From Cyanoderma ruficeps (taxonomy: Eukaryota; Chordata; Aves; Passeriformes; Timaliidae), in the NCBI GenBank assembly GCA_008694505.1, contig VZDJ01000034.1, positions 5,817,210-5,881,209 on the forward strand: a DNA stretch of 64,000 nt, in the 5' to 3' direction. Positions 47,801 to 60,056 of this stretch are shown in pieces. The translations under genes and the position numbers were made by a program. The first letter of the stretch is position 1. Every line of letters starts with the position of its first letter. Under the pieces are notes generated by a model, which worked only from the letters and a program-made list of their open reading frames with translations, ran no database searches and was not told the origin of the DNA.

Positions 47801-49969
47801 TCTTTTTGTGGCACCAGGCACGACTCAGGTGCTGAACTGTACCCGGGACCCGAGTCCATCAGGTCACTCCTGAAGGTCACAGCTGCCTTTCCTACAGCAC
47901 AGAGTGCAGAGTTCCTTCTGGGAAACAGCTCCTCACCAGCTGGCTGCAGGCAGATAATCCCAGAGCAGCAAAGGGTGGAAGGAAGGGCAGTTCTGCAGGT
48001 GTGGGACATGGGAAGGGACCGTGGCTGAATTTCTCAGTCTGAACTGCCCCCTCAGTGTGGGCTGGCAAAGCCAGGCTCCATCCTGGTGCTGGGAGAGGAG
48101 CTTCACCTGCTGGGTTCTGCCTGTTGACCACTGTTCATGCCCCAGCACAGCCCCCTGGCCTGCATCCCACCCCCCATCATGCTCTACCTGCAGCCCAGGG
48201 TGAGTGTGGGAGAGTTCTGCCCTGTCAGGGATGTGTGCTCGGAGTAAACTCCTCTGGTGCAACCAACGTGCTGAAAAAAGAGCAAACTTCTCGAGTTTTT
48301 TTAACACCTGTGAGTTCACAGTGAGTGAACTGTTTCCACCCAGAGTCTCCTTGTCCTGAGCTGTGCAAAGGCCACAGACTGTGAGTAAGTGTGGGAAGGA
48401 AATGGTCACACCAGAGTAGGGTGAGGAGGGACTGCAGTGCCGGGGTCTGGGCTCAGCAGCAGGAATTGTTTAACCTGCAGAGCCTCCCAATGCTGCTGCT
48501 GTCCTCAGAGCACCCGGCACAAAACTTCTGCAGGGCAGTTGTGGGAAAGAGACAAAAGAACCTCTTGGGAGTCCTGCCCTCAGTGGGTTGGCCATAGGAA
48601 GCTGGACCAGCAGTGCCTCGTGCCAAGAACAGAATTGTTGCAGGCAATGACTGCAGTCTGCCGTGAGCTGCTGTGCTGAAGAGCCCTGATTTGTGCCTGG
48701 CCTTTAACATGCAGGTGACATTCATAAGTTACCTTATGCAGAGCTGGAAGGAGCCTAATGACCTTTGAGACATCCACTGAACTTCCCTGTGAGGGAAACC
48801 AGCCCGAGTTCCCTTGTTTCATTTAAAGAAATGCCTTTTCTCTGCAACCAACACTGCTGTTTGTGACCTGCCTTCAGTGGGAGAGAAGATCTCCGGCACA
48901 AACTTCTGGAGCTCCTTCTGAGTCGCTTCCATCACTACAAATATTTTGCAGAGTAAGCTCTCTCCTGTTGCCTAGAATTATTTTCTGCCAGGTTATGCAG
49001 CACTGTAGTTAACAGGAACTGGCTGGGTAGGTGGACAGTGGAAATTTGTTTAAGTTGGTGTCTGGTGAGTGGCTTGGTTGAGGATGGGTGGTGGTTATTC
49101 AGGTTGTCATTTACTCAGATGTGCTGCTCTGAGTAACCTCGGTGCTGCTTTGGAGAGCCAGAGGCTGGAGGGATGGGGTGAGAGGGCACGCTGCCTTCAG
49201 CACTGCAAAAACAGCCCCACAACTTCAGCAGGAGCTGCCTGGACCATCCCCAGGTGGGGAATGAGGGCTAGCTGTGCTCACACAGGGAGCTGACTCTCGG
49301 GGGCTGTGGCAGGGCTGTGCAGTGACCTGTGCTGGCTCCTTGGGCAGGAGCCTTTGGCTGCTCCCCGGGTTCAGCAGAGCCCCTGGTGCTGCCCAGGGCT
49401 GTTTTCCCAGCAGGGAAGGTGGGACCCTCTGAGCCCAGGGACTCCTCCTCCCCTCCCTGCCCCATCTCCAGCCCTGGGGCTTGTCAGGGGCCTCTTGCTC
49501 TGCTGGAGGATTTTCCTTTTTGCTCTTTGCTGGGACAGATGCCACCTCCCTTAGTCCTTCCTTGCCCAACCTCTGGGTCTGTGTGGCTGCAGTTTCACTT
49601 TCCGCAGAGGCCAGGGAGCCCTGCCAGCCCCGAGCCTGCTGGGCCAGGCTGCTGCTCCCCTGGAGGTGGGGCTGAGCCGCTTGCCCCTGTGGCAACGTCC
49701 TCCCTCCCCGTGTGAGGCTGCCAAAACCTTTGCTGTGCCCAGGGTTGCCGGCCCAGCCCTGCTCCAGCAGAGCTGCAACACTCTGACCCTGGCTGTGAGT
49801 GGTGTTGGTGCAGTCGTTGCTGTCACCTCTGCTGGGACAGCCCTGGGAGCTCCAGCAGCACAGGTGAGGTGGCTTTTTGCTCCTGTTCAGTGGGTGGGAA
49901 GGCTGCATGTCAGATTGTACTTTTTTTTTTTACTTAGGGATGGGGCAGCTGAGGGGGCGTTTTAAAAAC

Positions 49970-50170
49970 TTTTATTTTCAGTCTGGTGTGAAGGGTGAGA
50001 CAATACAGTTGTTATAATTTATGTTATTACCATTAGAAGCCAACTATTTCCTAATTGCAATGCATTATAAGCCTTCACACGAGAGGGAAAATAAAATGAA
50101 AGTTATTCTATTGGGCTATTTTATTTATGGGTCAGAAAATTTATCTATTTATGGGTCAGAAAAGAGTATA
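49970..50170. promoter_or_regulatory. AT-rich unique block, possible intronic regulatory element
   Basis: This is an AT-rich island in GC-rich surroundings with a near-perfect direct repeat of CTATTTATGGGTCAGAAAA-type sequence (about 50117-50163). It has no repeat-family signature I know. A regulatory role is a guess from composition only. Confidence 0.25.
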
Positions 50171-50217
50171 ATCTGACAGGTGCTGAGGGCAGAATGCTGC
50201 TGGAGTGGTTGCAGCAG

Positions 50218-50320
50218 CCCTGGGCCAGGTGTGACAGTCACCCTGGGCCAGGTGTGACAGTCACCCTGGGCCAGGTGTGGCAGTCACCCTGAGCCAGGTG
50301 TGACAGCCCAGGCCAGGTTT
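50218..50320. repeat. 23-bp minisatellite and CA repeat
   Basis: There are four copies of CCCTGGGCCAGGTGTGACAG plus TCA with minor changes. A short (CA)n tract follows at 50329-50344. Confidence 0.95.
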
Positions 50321-52274
50321 GCAGCAGGCACACACACACACACAGTGCAGGTCACCCGCTGTGTTTCTGATGCCCAGAATTAGCAGCAGGGGAAATGGGC
50401 TGTCCTGGCTCTTTGGGGCTGCCCTTTGGGTGCTGTTGGGGACACCCGAGTCCTTCCCTCTCCACCCACCCGAGATGTGCTGTGGCATTGCTGAGCCACC
50501 TTGGCTTTTGGCTGGGTTACACAGAATATCTCTGCCATCAAGGGGCCTGTTCTCAGGGGAGCAGGGGAAATCCCTGGTGTGGAAGCAGTTCCAAAGCAGG
50601 GAAGGCATTGTCAGGGGTATTTGTGGGGTTTCTGACGTGGGCTGTGCACATTTCTACCTGCCAGCAGCTTGGGCGTTGTGTGGCTCCTTTGGCTGTTGGC
50701 TTGCAGGATGAACATTCAGCCCAAGCAAATTAACCAAGTTTTCCTTGTGCTTTTCTAGTGGAATCATGGAAGCGTGAGCAAAGAACTGCAGTGGGTTTTT
50801 TAGTCTCATTCACTGGGACTGTCTGGGATTCTTCAGTTCAGCCTCTAAAGCTGTAAGTCAATGACCATGTGCAGTACATTTCCTTTTCTTCTCCTGAGGT
50901 GTGTTCCAGGCTGGAAATCTCGAGGGCAGGGCTCTGATTCATTGTCTGCAGAGCACCCAGAGCCTGGGTGTTTAAAGGTTTGGCCTCTTATCTGTACAAG
51001 TACACCTAATGAATATTATGGCAAGGAGATAAAGCCTTGACTTGATGAAATAAAGTAAAACTGGATCAGGAATGGAGGAGTTTAGGACCCTTCACGTGTT
51101 CTTGTTGATGCTCCAGACAGAGGGGTCCTGTAGGTGCAGAGCCAGGGAGGGTCTGTGAGGGGCCGGGAGTGTCTGAACAGCAGAGAGAAGCTGCTCTGCC
51201 ACATGCAGTGTCTTGCAGGGCTGTGTTCTCCCCGTTTAACAGCAGGACTTTGCCTTCATTGAAGTGCCTTTGCTGTCTCCTGCCCTGATCTCTTTGCAGC
51301 AAGCAGTTGTTTTGGAGCCTGGCATTTCCTTCTGGCCTGGCAGGCAAAGTCACTGCTCGCTCTGGGCACCGAAGTGGAAGGGAGGTCTGGTTCTCACTGA
51401 AAACAGCCCTGAACACTTTTCTCTGAGGCACCCTTAGAATTTCATTCCCCCGTTTTTAAGCCCAGAAGGTCAACGATAGAACTGAAAATAGCATGGGAGC
51501 AGGAGTGAGCATCCCAGGGGTGAGAAGAGTTGCAGCAAGCCTGAGCTGTTGATAAGATAGATAAAAGCACTTTCAGTGTTTACATTTGTACTTAAACCCG
51601 CAGCAGTTCAAAGGTTCTGAAGCAGCTCATTTCCCTGCATATCTGCTCATTGATGGCTGGCTGTGTCTCCCTCAGGCTGCCCAGGGCATTAATCCATTAA
51701 TTTACCGGGATGAGCCTTCCTGTCTGTCTCCTGCCGCGGGAAAGTGCCTCCATTGTCTTGTTTGTGAAGAGGCTTTTCCTTTTAAGAGCCGAGGGCACGG
51801 TTGTGTTCCGAGTGCGGGGCAAGGTGCCACTCTGCAGTTCTGGGCCAGGCTGGTGCCAGGAGCAGCAGGGCTGTGGGCAGCAATTACTGCCTTGCCCTAT
51901 AAGGAGCCGCATTGCACTTAAATCTTGGCATGAGGTGCTGGATTCCTGACCTGCTCTCACTCTATCCAATCTCTGTTTCAATCTTCCCTCTCTTTACCCT
52001 TTTCTCTTTATTCTGGCCATTGCCTTTCACCTGGTGCTAGCAGTCTGCCTGGGGAAGAGCGCTGAGCAGTGTAAGTGATGAGTTTGTGTTCAGAAATCTG
52101 CTCTTGGTGAGGGCTGTCCTGCCCCATGGGCTCCAGGGGTCCCTGCTGGTTTCTCCGGGGTGATTCCCTTCCTGCTGCCTCACAGAAATGCCATGAAGCT
52201 GATGTTGGCAGAAGGCAAAAAGCCACAGTGAACGAGGCATCGTTTTGCTAATGAGGAGCACGGTTGTGTTCCCC

Positions 52275-52338
52275 GTCTTCTCCCGAGTATTTTGTGCTTC
52301 AGAGAGGTCTTCTCCCGAGTATTTTGTGCTTCAGAGAG
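52275..52338. repeat. perfect 32-bp tandem duplication
   Basis: Two identical copies (52275-52306 and 52307-52338) begin GTCTTCTCCCGAGTATTTTG. Confidence 0.96.
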
Positions 52339-54146
52339 GTCTGCACAGCGCTCCTGCAGCCCGCTTTGTTTTGGGTCTTGTTTCCTACGTTCTCACATGT
52401 ACTGCACAGGAAATCTCTGCCTCTCCTCCCTCCGCCAATGTTTTGTTCCCTCATCCTAATCAAAATTCCAACAGCTGGATTTGCCTACGGACTTCCACGT
52501 GTGCCTGGCCAGCCCCTTGTTGACGGCTTTTATCCCTGGAACGGCAGGGAGTTCACGTGGCATTCCAGGTTCACACCTTGTGTCTCAGCAGCCTGGCAGG
52601 TTTGCCCCGGCCTGAGCAAACAGCTCGCAGGGCAGCTTTTTAAAAATCCCGGCGTTAATGTGCCTCTCCCGGGGCAGCTCAGCTAATGTCTGTTCTGGCT
52701 TGTTCTTGGGATGCTTTGCTGGGGGACGCTGCTGTTCCTCGGGCTTGCCGTGCCCTGGGGGCTGGAGTGACTCGTGGGGCACAGCGTGGGGCACAGCGGC
52801 TGAATGCCCTGTGCTGGGAGGGTGATGCCCTGGCACCCAGTGGCCGCTCTCCCTCAGCTGCTTTTGCTGTTCCTGCCTTGTTTCCAGCTGTTGGCCAGCT
52901 GGCTTACACGGCCCGGGATTTGTTTGGATGTTGTGGATGGTATTTATTTCACTTCCAGGATGTGGTGGTCACCTCAGCAGCTGGTAACAGGATCGGGCCT
53001 GTTTGAATGGCATCTTCTGTCTCAGTGCCCAACATCTGAGATCCCTGAGAGGTTTGAAATAGCTGTGCTGCAGCCTGTGCGTTGGGATGTGACTTTTAAA
53101 GGCTCTCAGGCATTTTCCTCTCCCATCCATGATTTTANGTAAGGGAAGAAAAAGTGGTCTTGTGTCTTGTTACTTAAGAATTGGGATTTAGCTCATTCTT
53201 CCAATGGCACACCTTGGATGAGTAGTAGAAACCTGTAGGGAAGTTGGTGAATTGAGCCCTACCCCAGAACATACTGTTCACCTTCCCTGTTCACCTTCTA
53301 GCTGTAGCCTTGCTGATGTCCAGTAATCTTATTTTTAAACCAGATCTGATTCATGCTCTGTTTTCTGTGCCAGATGAGGTCCTTGGTTGTGAGTAAGTGT
53401 TGTGACTGTAGCTGGCAGGAGCGCTGCATGATTGCCTCACTTCAGGAAATGTTAAAATAACAGGTTTTTTTCTTAGAAAGCTCGTTTGCACCCCTCCCAC
53501 TTCTAATTCTCCTAATAGCTGCCCCCAGTTTGGCAGCTGTGTGACAGAGGGCTGTTTGTGTTGCTGAGTGAGAGCAGAGACACTTCAGTGGATGCAGGGC
53601 TGGAGGAGAGGTGCACAGAGTGAGCAAATATCTCTGGCCAAGCTGGCTGAAACCTTTAAGAGGTTGCTCTGCAATCTGGAAGGAAAGCTGCTAAACTGGG
53701 AGGAGGATTTTGCTCCTCCCCTTGGACTCTGCAACTGAAATTAGGGATTTTTTTTTCCCTCCTGGAGAGAGAAGCTGCCCCAACCGAAGCTGCTCACTTG
53801 AGACGAGCCAGGTTTATCTTGGTTTATCTTGGTTTATCTTCTCCTTGGCTGCAGGGGCTCAGAGGGATCAGGAGCTGCTGGAATGAGGGTCCCCCAGGGC
53901 TGGACCCAGCAGCTTTTATCTGCTGGTTTGGACTTGCAGCCAGGCCTCCGAGGTACTCAGCAAAGCTTTGGTCGAAGAGAATTTCCTCCTCCTCAGCCCT
54001 GTCCCAGTGGCCAGCCGAGCTGGGCAGCCCTTCCTTGCTGGCGGGAAGGGAAGGCAGCACTCGGTGTTGGGATGAACAGGTGAAGGCTCCTCTCTGTGAA
54101 TGTGCTAATGTTTAACTTGTCTCCTGTTTTTCTTTCCATCCATTAG

Positions 54147-54258
54147 GCAACACTGAGCGGTGCCCATCCTGACAGAGTCTCCTGGCAGCGCTGTCTGCGG
54201 GGCTGGATGACAGCAGGTGAGCCCATGAGCCTGTGAGGAGGCGAGAGCAGGACACACC
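54147..54258 (+). other. SPSB1: SPSB1 5' UTR within the first coding exon
   Basis: A polypyrimidine tract and acceptor (TTTTTCTTTCCATCCATTAG) precede 54147. The 112-nt leader up to the start codon contains a short upstream ORF. Confidence 0.75.
54207..54236 (+). promoter_or_regulatory. SPSB1: upstream ORF in the SPSB1 leader
   Basis: An ATG at 54207 opens nine codons (with a second in-frame ATG at 54225) and stops with TGA at 54234-54236, 22 nt before the SPSB1 start. The context is moderate. It could dampen translation; conservation would decide. Confidence 0.5.
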
Positions 54259-54952
54259 ATGGGTCAGAAGGTCACAGGAGGGATAAAGACGGTGGACATG
54301 AGGGACCCCGTGTACAGGCCGCTGAAGCAGGAGCTGCAGGGGCTGGACTACAGCAAACCCACCCGTCTGGACCTGCTGCTGGACATGCCCCCGGTGTCCT
54401 ACGAGGTGCAGCTGCTGCACTCGTGGAACAACGACGACCGTTCCCTGAACGTGTTCGTGAAGGAGGACGACAAGCTCATGTTCCACCGGCACCCCGTGGC
54501 CCAGAGCACGGACGCCATCCGGGGCAAGGTGGGCTACACGCGGGGCCTGCACGTGTGGCAGATCACCTGGGCCATGCGCCAGCGGGGCACCCACGCCGTG
54601 GTGGGGGTGGCCACGGCTGAGGCCCCCCTGCACTCGGTGGGCTACACCACCCTGGTGGGCAACAACCACGAGTCCTGGGGCTGGGACCTGGGCCGCAACA
54701 GGCTCTACCACGACGGCAAGAACCAGCCCAGCAAAACCTACCCCGCCTTCCTGGAGCCCGACGAGACTTTCATCGTGCCCGACTCCTTCCTGGTGGTGCT
54801 GGACATGGACGATGGGACTCTGAGCTTCATCGTGGACGGGCAGTACATGGGGGTGGCCTTCCGAGGGCTCAAGGGGAAAAAGCTCTACCCGGTGGTGAGC
54901 GCCGTGTGGGGCCACTGTGAAATCAGGATGTGCTACTTGAACGGCCTGGACC
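54259..54952 (+). CDS. SPSB1: SPSB1 coding exon 1
   Basis: This exon encodes residues 1-231 and the first base of codon 232, that is the N-terminal tail and the SPRY domain, ending NGLD. The donor is GACC|GTGAGT at 54953. Confidence 0.96.
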
Positions 54953-57900
54953 GTGAGTATGGCTCCTGTGCTGGCTCTGCCCTTGCTGGGCCCTCCTGGG
55001 GAGGGTTTTTTCCTCTTTCTAGAGAGGTGAGGATTCGTGGCAGCAGCAGGATTGCTGGGTGCAGTCCTCGATGGCAAATGCAGAGTCTGCCTGACCTGTG
55101 CTGTCGCCAGGGCGCCCTGCAGGGAGCAGGCAGGGCTTGGGGAAGGGGTTTGGTTGGAGAAGGGGATGCCAGTTGTCCAGCTTGAGATGGGAAGCCTTGT
55201 GCTGCTACCAAAAGAGCAGCAGGAACATTCTCCTGACAGTGGTGTTGATGGCGCTGGAATCCTGGTGTCTCTTTACAGAAAACAGTCTCTGGGACCATCC
55301 CCTTCCTTAAATGGATAATGAAGGGATGTTTAAAATCCTTTGCAGGGAAGAATAGGGACAGATTTCCCCATCTAAGAACATGGGAATGTTTTCCATCTTG
55401 CAGAAAAGTAGCTCACTTTTCATTTTTCACAAGAGTTCACTCACACTAGAAAGGGTGTGATCCTTTCTAGCAAGGGGCTGGATGCTGTACTCAGCCCAAC
55501 TTGCATGCCAGGCCTTTTACTAACAGGCACACCGACCTCTAGCTAAGCTTAGTAATAAATTTGGCCGTCCAAATGTGCTAAAGTCTGTTATCTCTCATAG
55601 TCAGAAGTTCCCATGGGGCCAGACTGTGACTCAGTCCTCTGGGTAGGGTGGAGGAGAGAGGTGAAGGAAGTGGATTAAAATCTGGGCTTATGTTGCTGGT
55701 GAAATAAATTTGGCAGTATTGGTATGAAGAGTAGCTTCCCCTGCATTCCACAACAGTGTCGCCCAAAGGCTGTAGCACACTGGGCTCTTTGCTGGCCCAG
55801 CACTGGTGAACTCTGAGCACAGCAAAGCTGCCACCAGGCACCAGAGAAACTGAGCTCTCCGAATGACCAGGAGAGCCTTGCAAAGGGGCAGTAGCAAAAA
55901 CCTGCAAGTGCTTTGAGAAATGCACCTCAGCTCTGCAAGACCAAGCAGAGAGCTCTTGGCAGAGCATTTTCTCCCCCAAAGAAAGCCCAGCTCTTCCTGC
56001 CACAACAGCTTAAGGAATGTCAGCAGCTCCAGGAACCAGGCTTTGCTGGAGGGCCAAAGCCAAAACCTGCAGCTCCTCTCAAAGCCAGCAAGTCTGTGGA
56101 AGTGCTGGCACAGAGCTGCCCCGAGCAGGGAAAGGGCCACCTCCAGGGCTGGACTGGCCTGTGAAGTGCTCTCAGCTGAGGAGTGAATCGTGGGCACCAG
56201 GCCAGCAGTGGCTGGATGCTATTTTGGCACAGATAGAAAGAAGGTGTCTGGCTCTGAGCACTCCGGAGCACTCAATAGCAACACTGTCCAGTGACTGTGG
56301 TGCTTGTGAATGGAAGGAGGTCAGATCTGTGTCTGCTTTCTCTTCTGCTCTGTCAGGCTGGGTTATCAGTGCAAACCAGGTGAGGACAAACCTTAATCTC
56401 TGTGGAAGATCCTCTCCTTTTGAGGCCGCTGAACTGAGCTGTGTTTGTTCTGTGCGTATCTGAAGGCTCTGAGGGTCAGGCCCCTTGTCCCGGGGGTGCC
56501 TCTGTCCTAGCTATCTCTGAGCAGGGCAGGCAGAACTGGGGCAGACTCTGAATGCAGCCACTCTGTGCCTCAGTGGTTTAAGAATAAGCTCCACGGGGAA
56601 GTGCCAGGGCAGTGAAGGGGCTCCTGGGCAGTGTCACAGCCAGAGCAGGGAGGTGAGGCTGCTGCAGGAGCCTGTGCTGGGGAAGGGGCAGCGCAGACCC
56701 TGCAAGGGGTCGGGAGCAGACAGGGCCAGGGCTGGCTGCAGCCTCGGGACACACAGCACGTGGTGTGCGGAATGCTGGGGCTTGGGAAGCCGTGGGAACA
56801 CTCTGGTGGATTTGGCATGCAGCAGTGGAAGCTGGAGCTGAAGGCACCTACCAAAGGGGCTGAAAACTGCAGCTTCTCAGCCAAACTCGGCCCGTGCCTG
56901 TGGGTGCCTTGAGGTGTCTGCTCAGAGTGGAGGAAACTTCCCCGTGGTGCAGGCAGAGCCCTCAGGCAGTAGGGGATGTCCAGTGAGCTGCTTTGGGATG
57001 TCTGTCAGCCTCTCCAGGGCAGGACAAACCCCTCGGGCCTGGGCAGTGTCAAGGTGAGCTCTGGCAGGCCCAGCAGCCGGGGCTGTGAGGAGCTGATGTG
57101 AATCTCCCTCCTGTGCAGCTGGGATGGTTTAGCTCTGCCTTTGACCTCGGTCCCCTCTGTGTTGTGAGTGACTCCTCAGCAGCCAAGGGCCCCATGTGCC
57201 ATTCCTGAAAAACTTGTGTGATCTTGTTCAGGGTTTTTTAAGTACAGGATGCAGAAAAAGATAGCCAAAGGCTTCTGTCCTTCCCGGGCTTGTGGCACAG
57301 GAGGGACTCCTCTGGTGGTGCAGACTGTAACATGAAGCTTTGACAGATGGCTTTGTTTTTCCTGGGAGCTGTGCAGTACAAATGGAGGGGCTGACAGCTG
57401 TTGGCCTCCTGTGTGAGATAAATCATTTCTGGGTACCCAGGCCACACGGTGCTCTGGCTGCCGTAGCCCTTCACTTCAGTGACTCTTACAGAAGTTTCTG
57501 GACACTGCAGTAAGAGGCATGAGCTGGAAGATGTGTTCTGGCTGGAGTGAATGGAATTGCAGAGGAGGAACTTCCAGCTGGTGTTCTAGGATTGTTTCAT
57601 TCACACATCGATGGCTTAAACAGCCTACAGAAACCTCCAGCTCTGCAGGTTGTTTGGTGAGCTGGGGCTGCTGAATGGCTCAGATCCTGCAGACCTGCCA
57701 GGCATCCATTCACTTCTCCTGCTCAGGGTTTCCTGGGGGCTTTAGAAGCAGAAAAGTGAATCTGTCTTGCTGGGCTGGGCTGTTTTGGGCTGTTGTGTCT
57801 TCTGGGGGGTTTAGGAGCAGCAGAGTGAATTTGTCCCTCTGGGCTGGGCTGGCTGTGTTTTCTGGGGTGTTTAGGGGCAGAAAGGTGGATTTGTCCCTCT

Positions 57901-58065
57901 GGGCTGGGCTGTTAATGTCTCGGGTCTCTCTCCCCAGCTGAACCGCTGCCTCTGATGGACTTGTGCCGGCGGGCAGTGAGGCTGGCCCTGGGCAAGGACA
58001 GACTGACTGAGATCCCCACGCTGCCCCTGCCAGCCTCCCTCAAGAGTTACCTGCTCTACCAATGA
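54259..58065 (+). CDS. SPSB1: SPSB1, SPRY domain-containing SOCS box protein 1 (two coding exons)
   Basis: This is a substrate-recognition subunit of an Elongin B/C-Cullin 5-Rbx2 ubiquitin ligase in the cytoplasm. The family binds DINNN-type peptides, and known mammalian targets of SPSB1 include inducible nitric oxide synthase and TGF-beta receptor II. Exons 54259-54952 and 57938-58065 join at codon 232 (CC|CT... gives Pro) to 273 residues, the usual length. The SPRY fold covers about residues 54-231, with the [22 protein letters not shown] and [11 protein letters not shown] segments. The SOCS box has a BC-box at 237-249 ([13 protein letters not shown]) and the Cul5-box LPLP at 260-263. The start has a strong Kozak context (CACCATGG). 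Cys225 sits where I recall Arg in human. It is downstream of H6PD on the same strand, as in human. Confidence 0.97.
54953..57937 (+). other. SPSB1: SPSB1 intron between the coding exons
   Basis: This is a GT-AG intron of 2985 nt. Apart from the terminal tandem repeat nothing is recognised in it. Confidence 0.92.
57725..57913. repeat. SPSB1: three-copy long minisatellite before the last SPSB1 exon
   Basis: There are three copies of a roughly 55-70-bp unit containing TTTAGGAGCAGCAGAGTGAA, TTTGTCCCTCTGGGCTGGGC and TGTTTTCTGGGG. Confidence 0.9.
57938..58065 (+). CDS. SPSB1: SPSB1 coding exon 2 (SOCS box)
   Basis: This exon encodes residues 232-273, the SOCS box, ending SLKSYLLYQ and TGA at 58063-58065. 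The acceptor is GTCTCTCTCCCCAG. A minisatellite ends about 24 nt upstream of the acceptor junction. Confidence 0.96.
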
Positions 58066-58386
58066 CCCTGGTGCTGTGGGACTGAGTGGAGCCGGCCCGG
58101 CTGGAGCTGACCCGCCCGGGGCTGGGCTCTGCACCCCGGGGTCATCCCCAGGGCTGGAGCTCCTGGCCAGAGCCCTCCTGCTCCAGCCCCTGTGGCCTTG
58201 CTGGGCAGCCCTCGGGCAATCCTGGTCTTTGTGCTTCGTTCCCGGGGAGTCACTTACACTTACAAAAGGAACATTTACAGAGGCTCTGTGCTTCCCTGCT
58301 CCTCCTGGAAAAGGCTGTGCCGCCTCCTCTGGGCTCGGGGGCCTCGGAGGGAATGGTTTTTCTGTACCACCCGAAGGGAAGGAAGA

Positions 58387-58392
58387 CAATAA
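58387..58392 (+). terminator. SPSB1: proximal poly(A) signal of SPSB1
   Basis: AATAAA lies 320 nt after the stop, followed by purine-rich rather than GT-rich sequence, so it is probably weak. Confidence 0.35.
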
Positions 58393-59700
58393 AAGGATAA
58401 GAAGAAGAAAAGAAGAAGAGAAGTAAGAAGAAAAACATAATTCGGGGAAGAAGGAGGCATTAGGAATGGAAATGTTAAGACCAGGTCCTAAGAATGGAAA
58501 GGCTCAGCATGGCCAGCAGAGTTGGAAAGAGTCTGAAATACCATAAAGAATTAATTGAGGAGTTTTTAAAAGCCAAAAAATGAAAAGTACAACCCCAAGC
58601 CCTGAAACACCAAAACCAAGAGCCCTTCCACCAGGACACGTTTTAATCTGGAGAATGTGATTCAGTTGCTGATGTCTGTGCTGGGGCCTCTCCCCTTGCT
58701 CTGTTGCTGTTTCCCAGGTTCTGGCTCCTTTTCCTGTTTATCACCATCGCTCCTCCTGCCCCATCCTCTGCTCTGCCCCCTCCAGGGTTTGGCTGAGCTG
58801 ATTTTGCAGCCAGGCTGAAAACTGCAGCTCCTGCTCTGGGCTTCCCTGGGGTGGGGACAGGGAAGGACAGACCTGTGCGTTGGGTGGGACCGTGTGTGTG
58901 AGCCCTGTCACAGCTGCAGGTCCTGTCCCCTGTCCCCTGAGCTCTGCCCCTGCTCCCCGCTGGGGCTCGAGAAGCGTTAATGCTCCTCCGTGGCTCTGCT
59001 GGGCAATTCTTTTGGGTAAACTGCTTAAATTCATCCCAACCGGGCTTTGTTCTGTCACGGAGAGACTTTAACCTGCACTAAACTCTGCAGCAGGAGCGGC
59101 TCTGTGTGCCTGGCTGGGCTGGGGCTGCCCCAGGGCGGGGACAGTGGGGACAGTGAGGTGACACTGGTGGCAGTGTGGCTGCACAAGTGCCATCAGCAGC
59201 TGAGCCCGGGAGGGGATTGCTGCAGGGGGAACTGGGAGGGTTCAACAGAGGCCAGGGGTGACCTTCAGGCACAGCCAGAAAAAACTGAACCTCTCCAGAG
59301 CTGGGGAGCAGGAGAGAGCTGCGACGGACAGGACAAGGAATTCAGGCAAATTCAGCACGTCCCAAATAGATCCTCGGTAGCCAAGGGAGGAGGATGACAC
59401 TCCTTCATCAGCAGGAGCTGCTCTCTTGACCTCTCCACAGGTTACTATGCTGCCTTTCTGGGGTTATTTTGCACATTTCTTTGTGTTTTATTTCCTTGAA
59501 AAATGTTTGTGTGATTGGTTTTTTGGTTGGTTTTTTTTGTTTTGGTTTGTTTTTTGGTTTGTTTTTTTTTTGCTTTTGAGTTATCCCTTCAGTTTTGTGT
59601 AGGTACAAATGAGTTTAGTTGTTGAAAATGTTAATATATATATTTGTGGTGTATGTATAAGAACATGTTTTAAACAGCTGCTGTAGGGTACCTTTTTGAA

Positions 59701-59706
59701 AATAAA
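59701..59706 (+). terminator. SPSB1: middle poly(A) signal of SPSB1
   Basis: AATAAA is followed by ACTACTTGCATAG and, further on, GTTGGTGCC, a plausible cleavage context. Confidence 0.5.
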
Positions 59707-60056
59707 CTACTTGCATAGTATATTTTTTAAAGCACAGAGTTGGTGCCAAGACTGGGTGGGGTGCCACGTGCCCCTTTTTTATTCTAATATTGTATGACTC
59801 TTTTTTTTCAACCTAGGGGTTTGTACTAGTTTCTGTTCCAGGGTGGGACACAAAATTCAGTGTGTGTGGAGCCCTACTTGGTTGCCTTCAACTTGAACCA
59901 GTGTCTTCCAGAACCGCAGGGAAGGAGCTGTGTTCTCCCTACTTCAATGCTCTTTGTGCTCCCTCATTTCCATCTCTCCTCACTTCACCAGGACTTTACT
60001 TTGTACAGTTGAAAATTCTTTCTATTTTGTGACTGTAGGTAATACTCAGTAACCCT

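Larger units (their letters stand above)
33971..54146 (+). other. SPSB1: putative first intron of SPSB1
   Basis: This is about 20 kb between the CpG island and the first coding exon. It contains minisatellites (38586-38662, 38723-38960, 44735-44832, 50218-50320, 52275-52338) and one CR1 fragment (40026-40466). It also holds AT-rich unique blocks that may be enhancers (44380-44560, 46940-47200, 49970-50170) and one undetermined base at 53138. No coding exon of another gene is recognised in it; the open frames of 100-300 codons lack domains and several lie in repeats. Confidence 0.6.

Noticed and set aside
54112..55077. 321-codon open frame on the minus strand
   Set aside because: It is antisense to the first SPSB1 coding exon, whose plus-strand product is clearly recognised.
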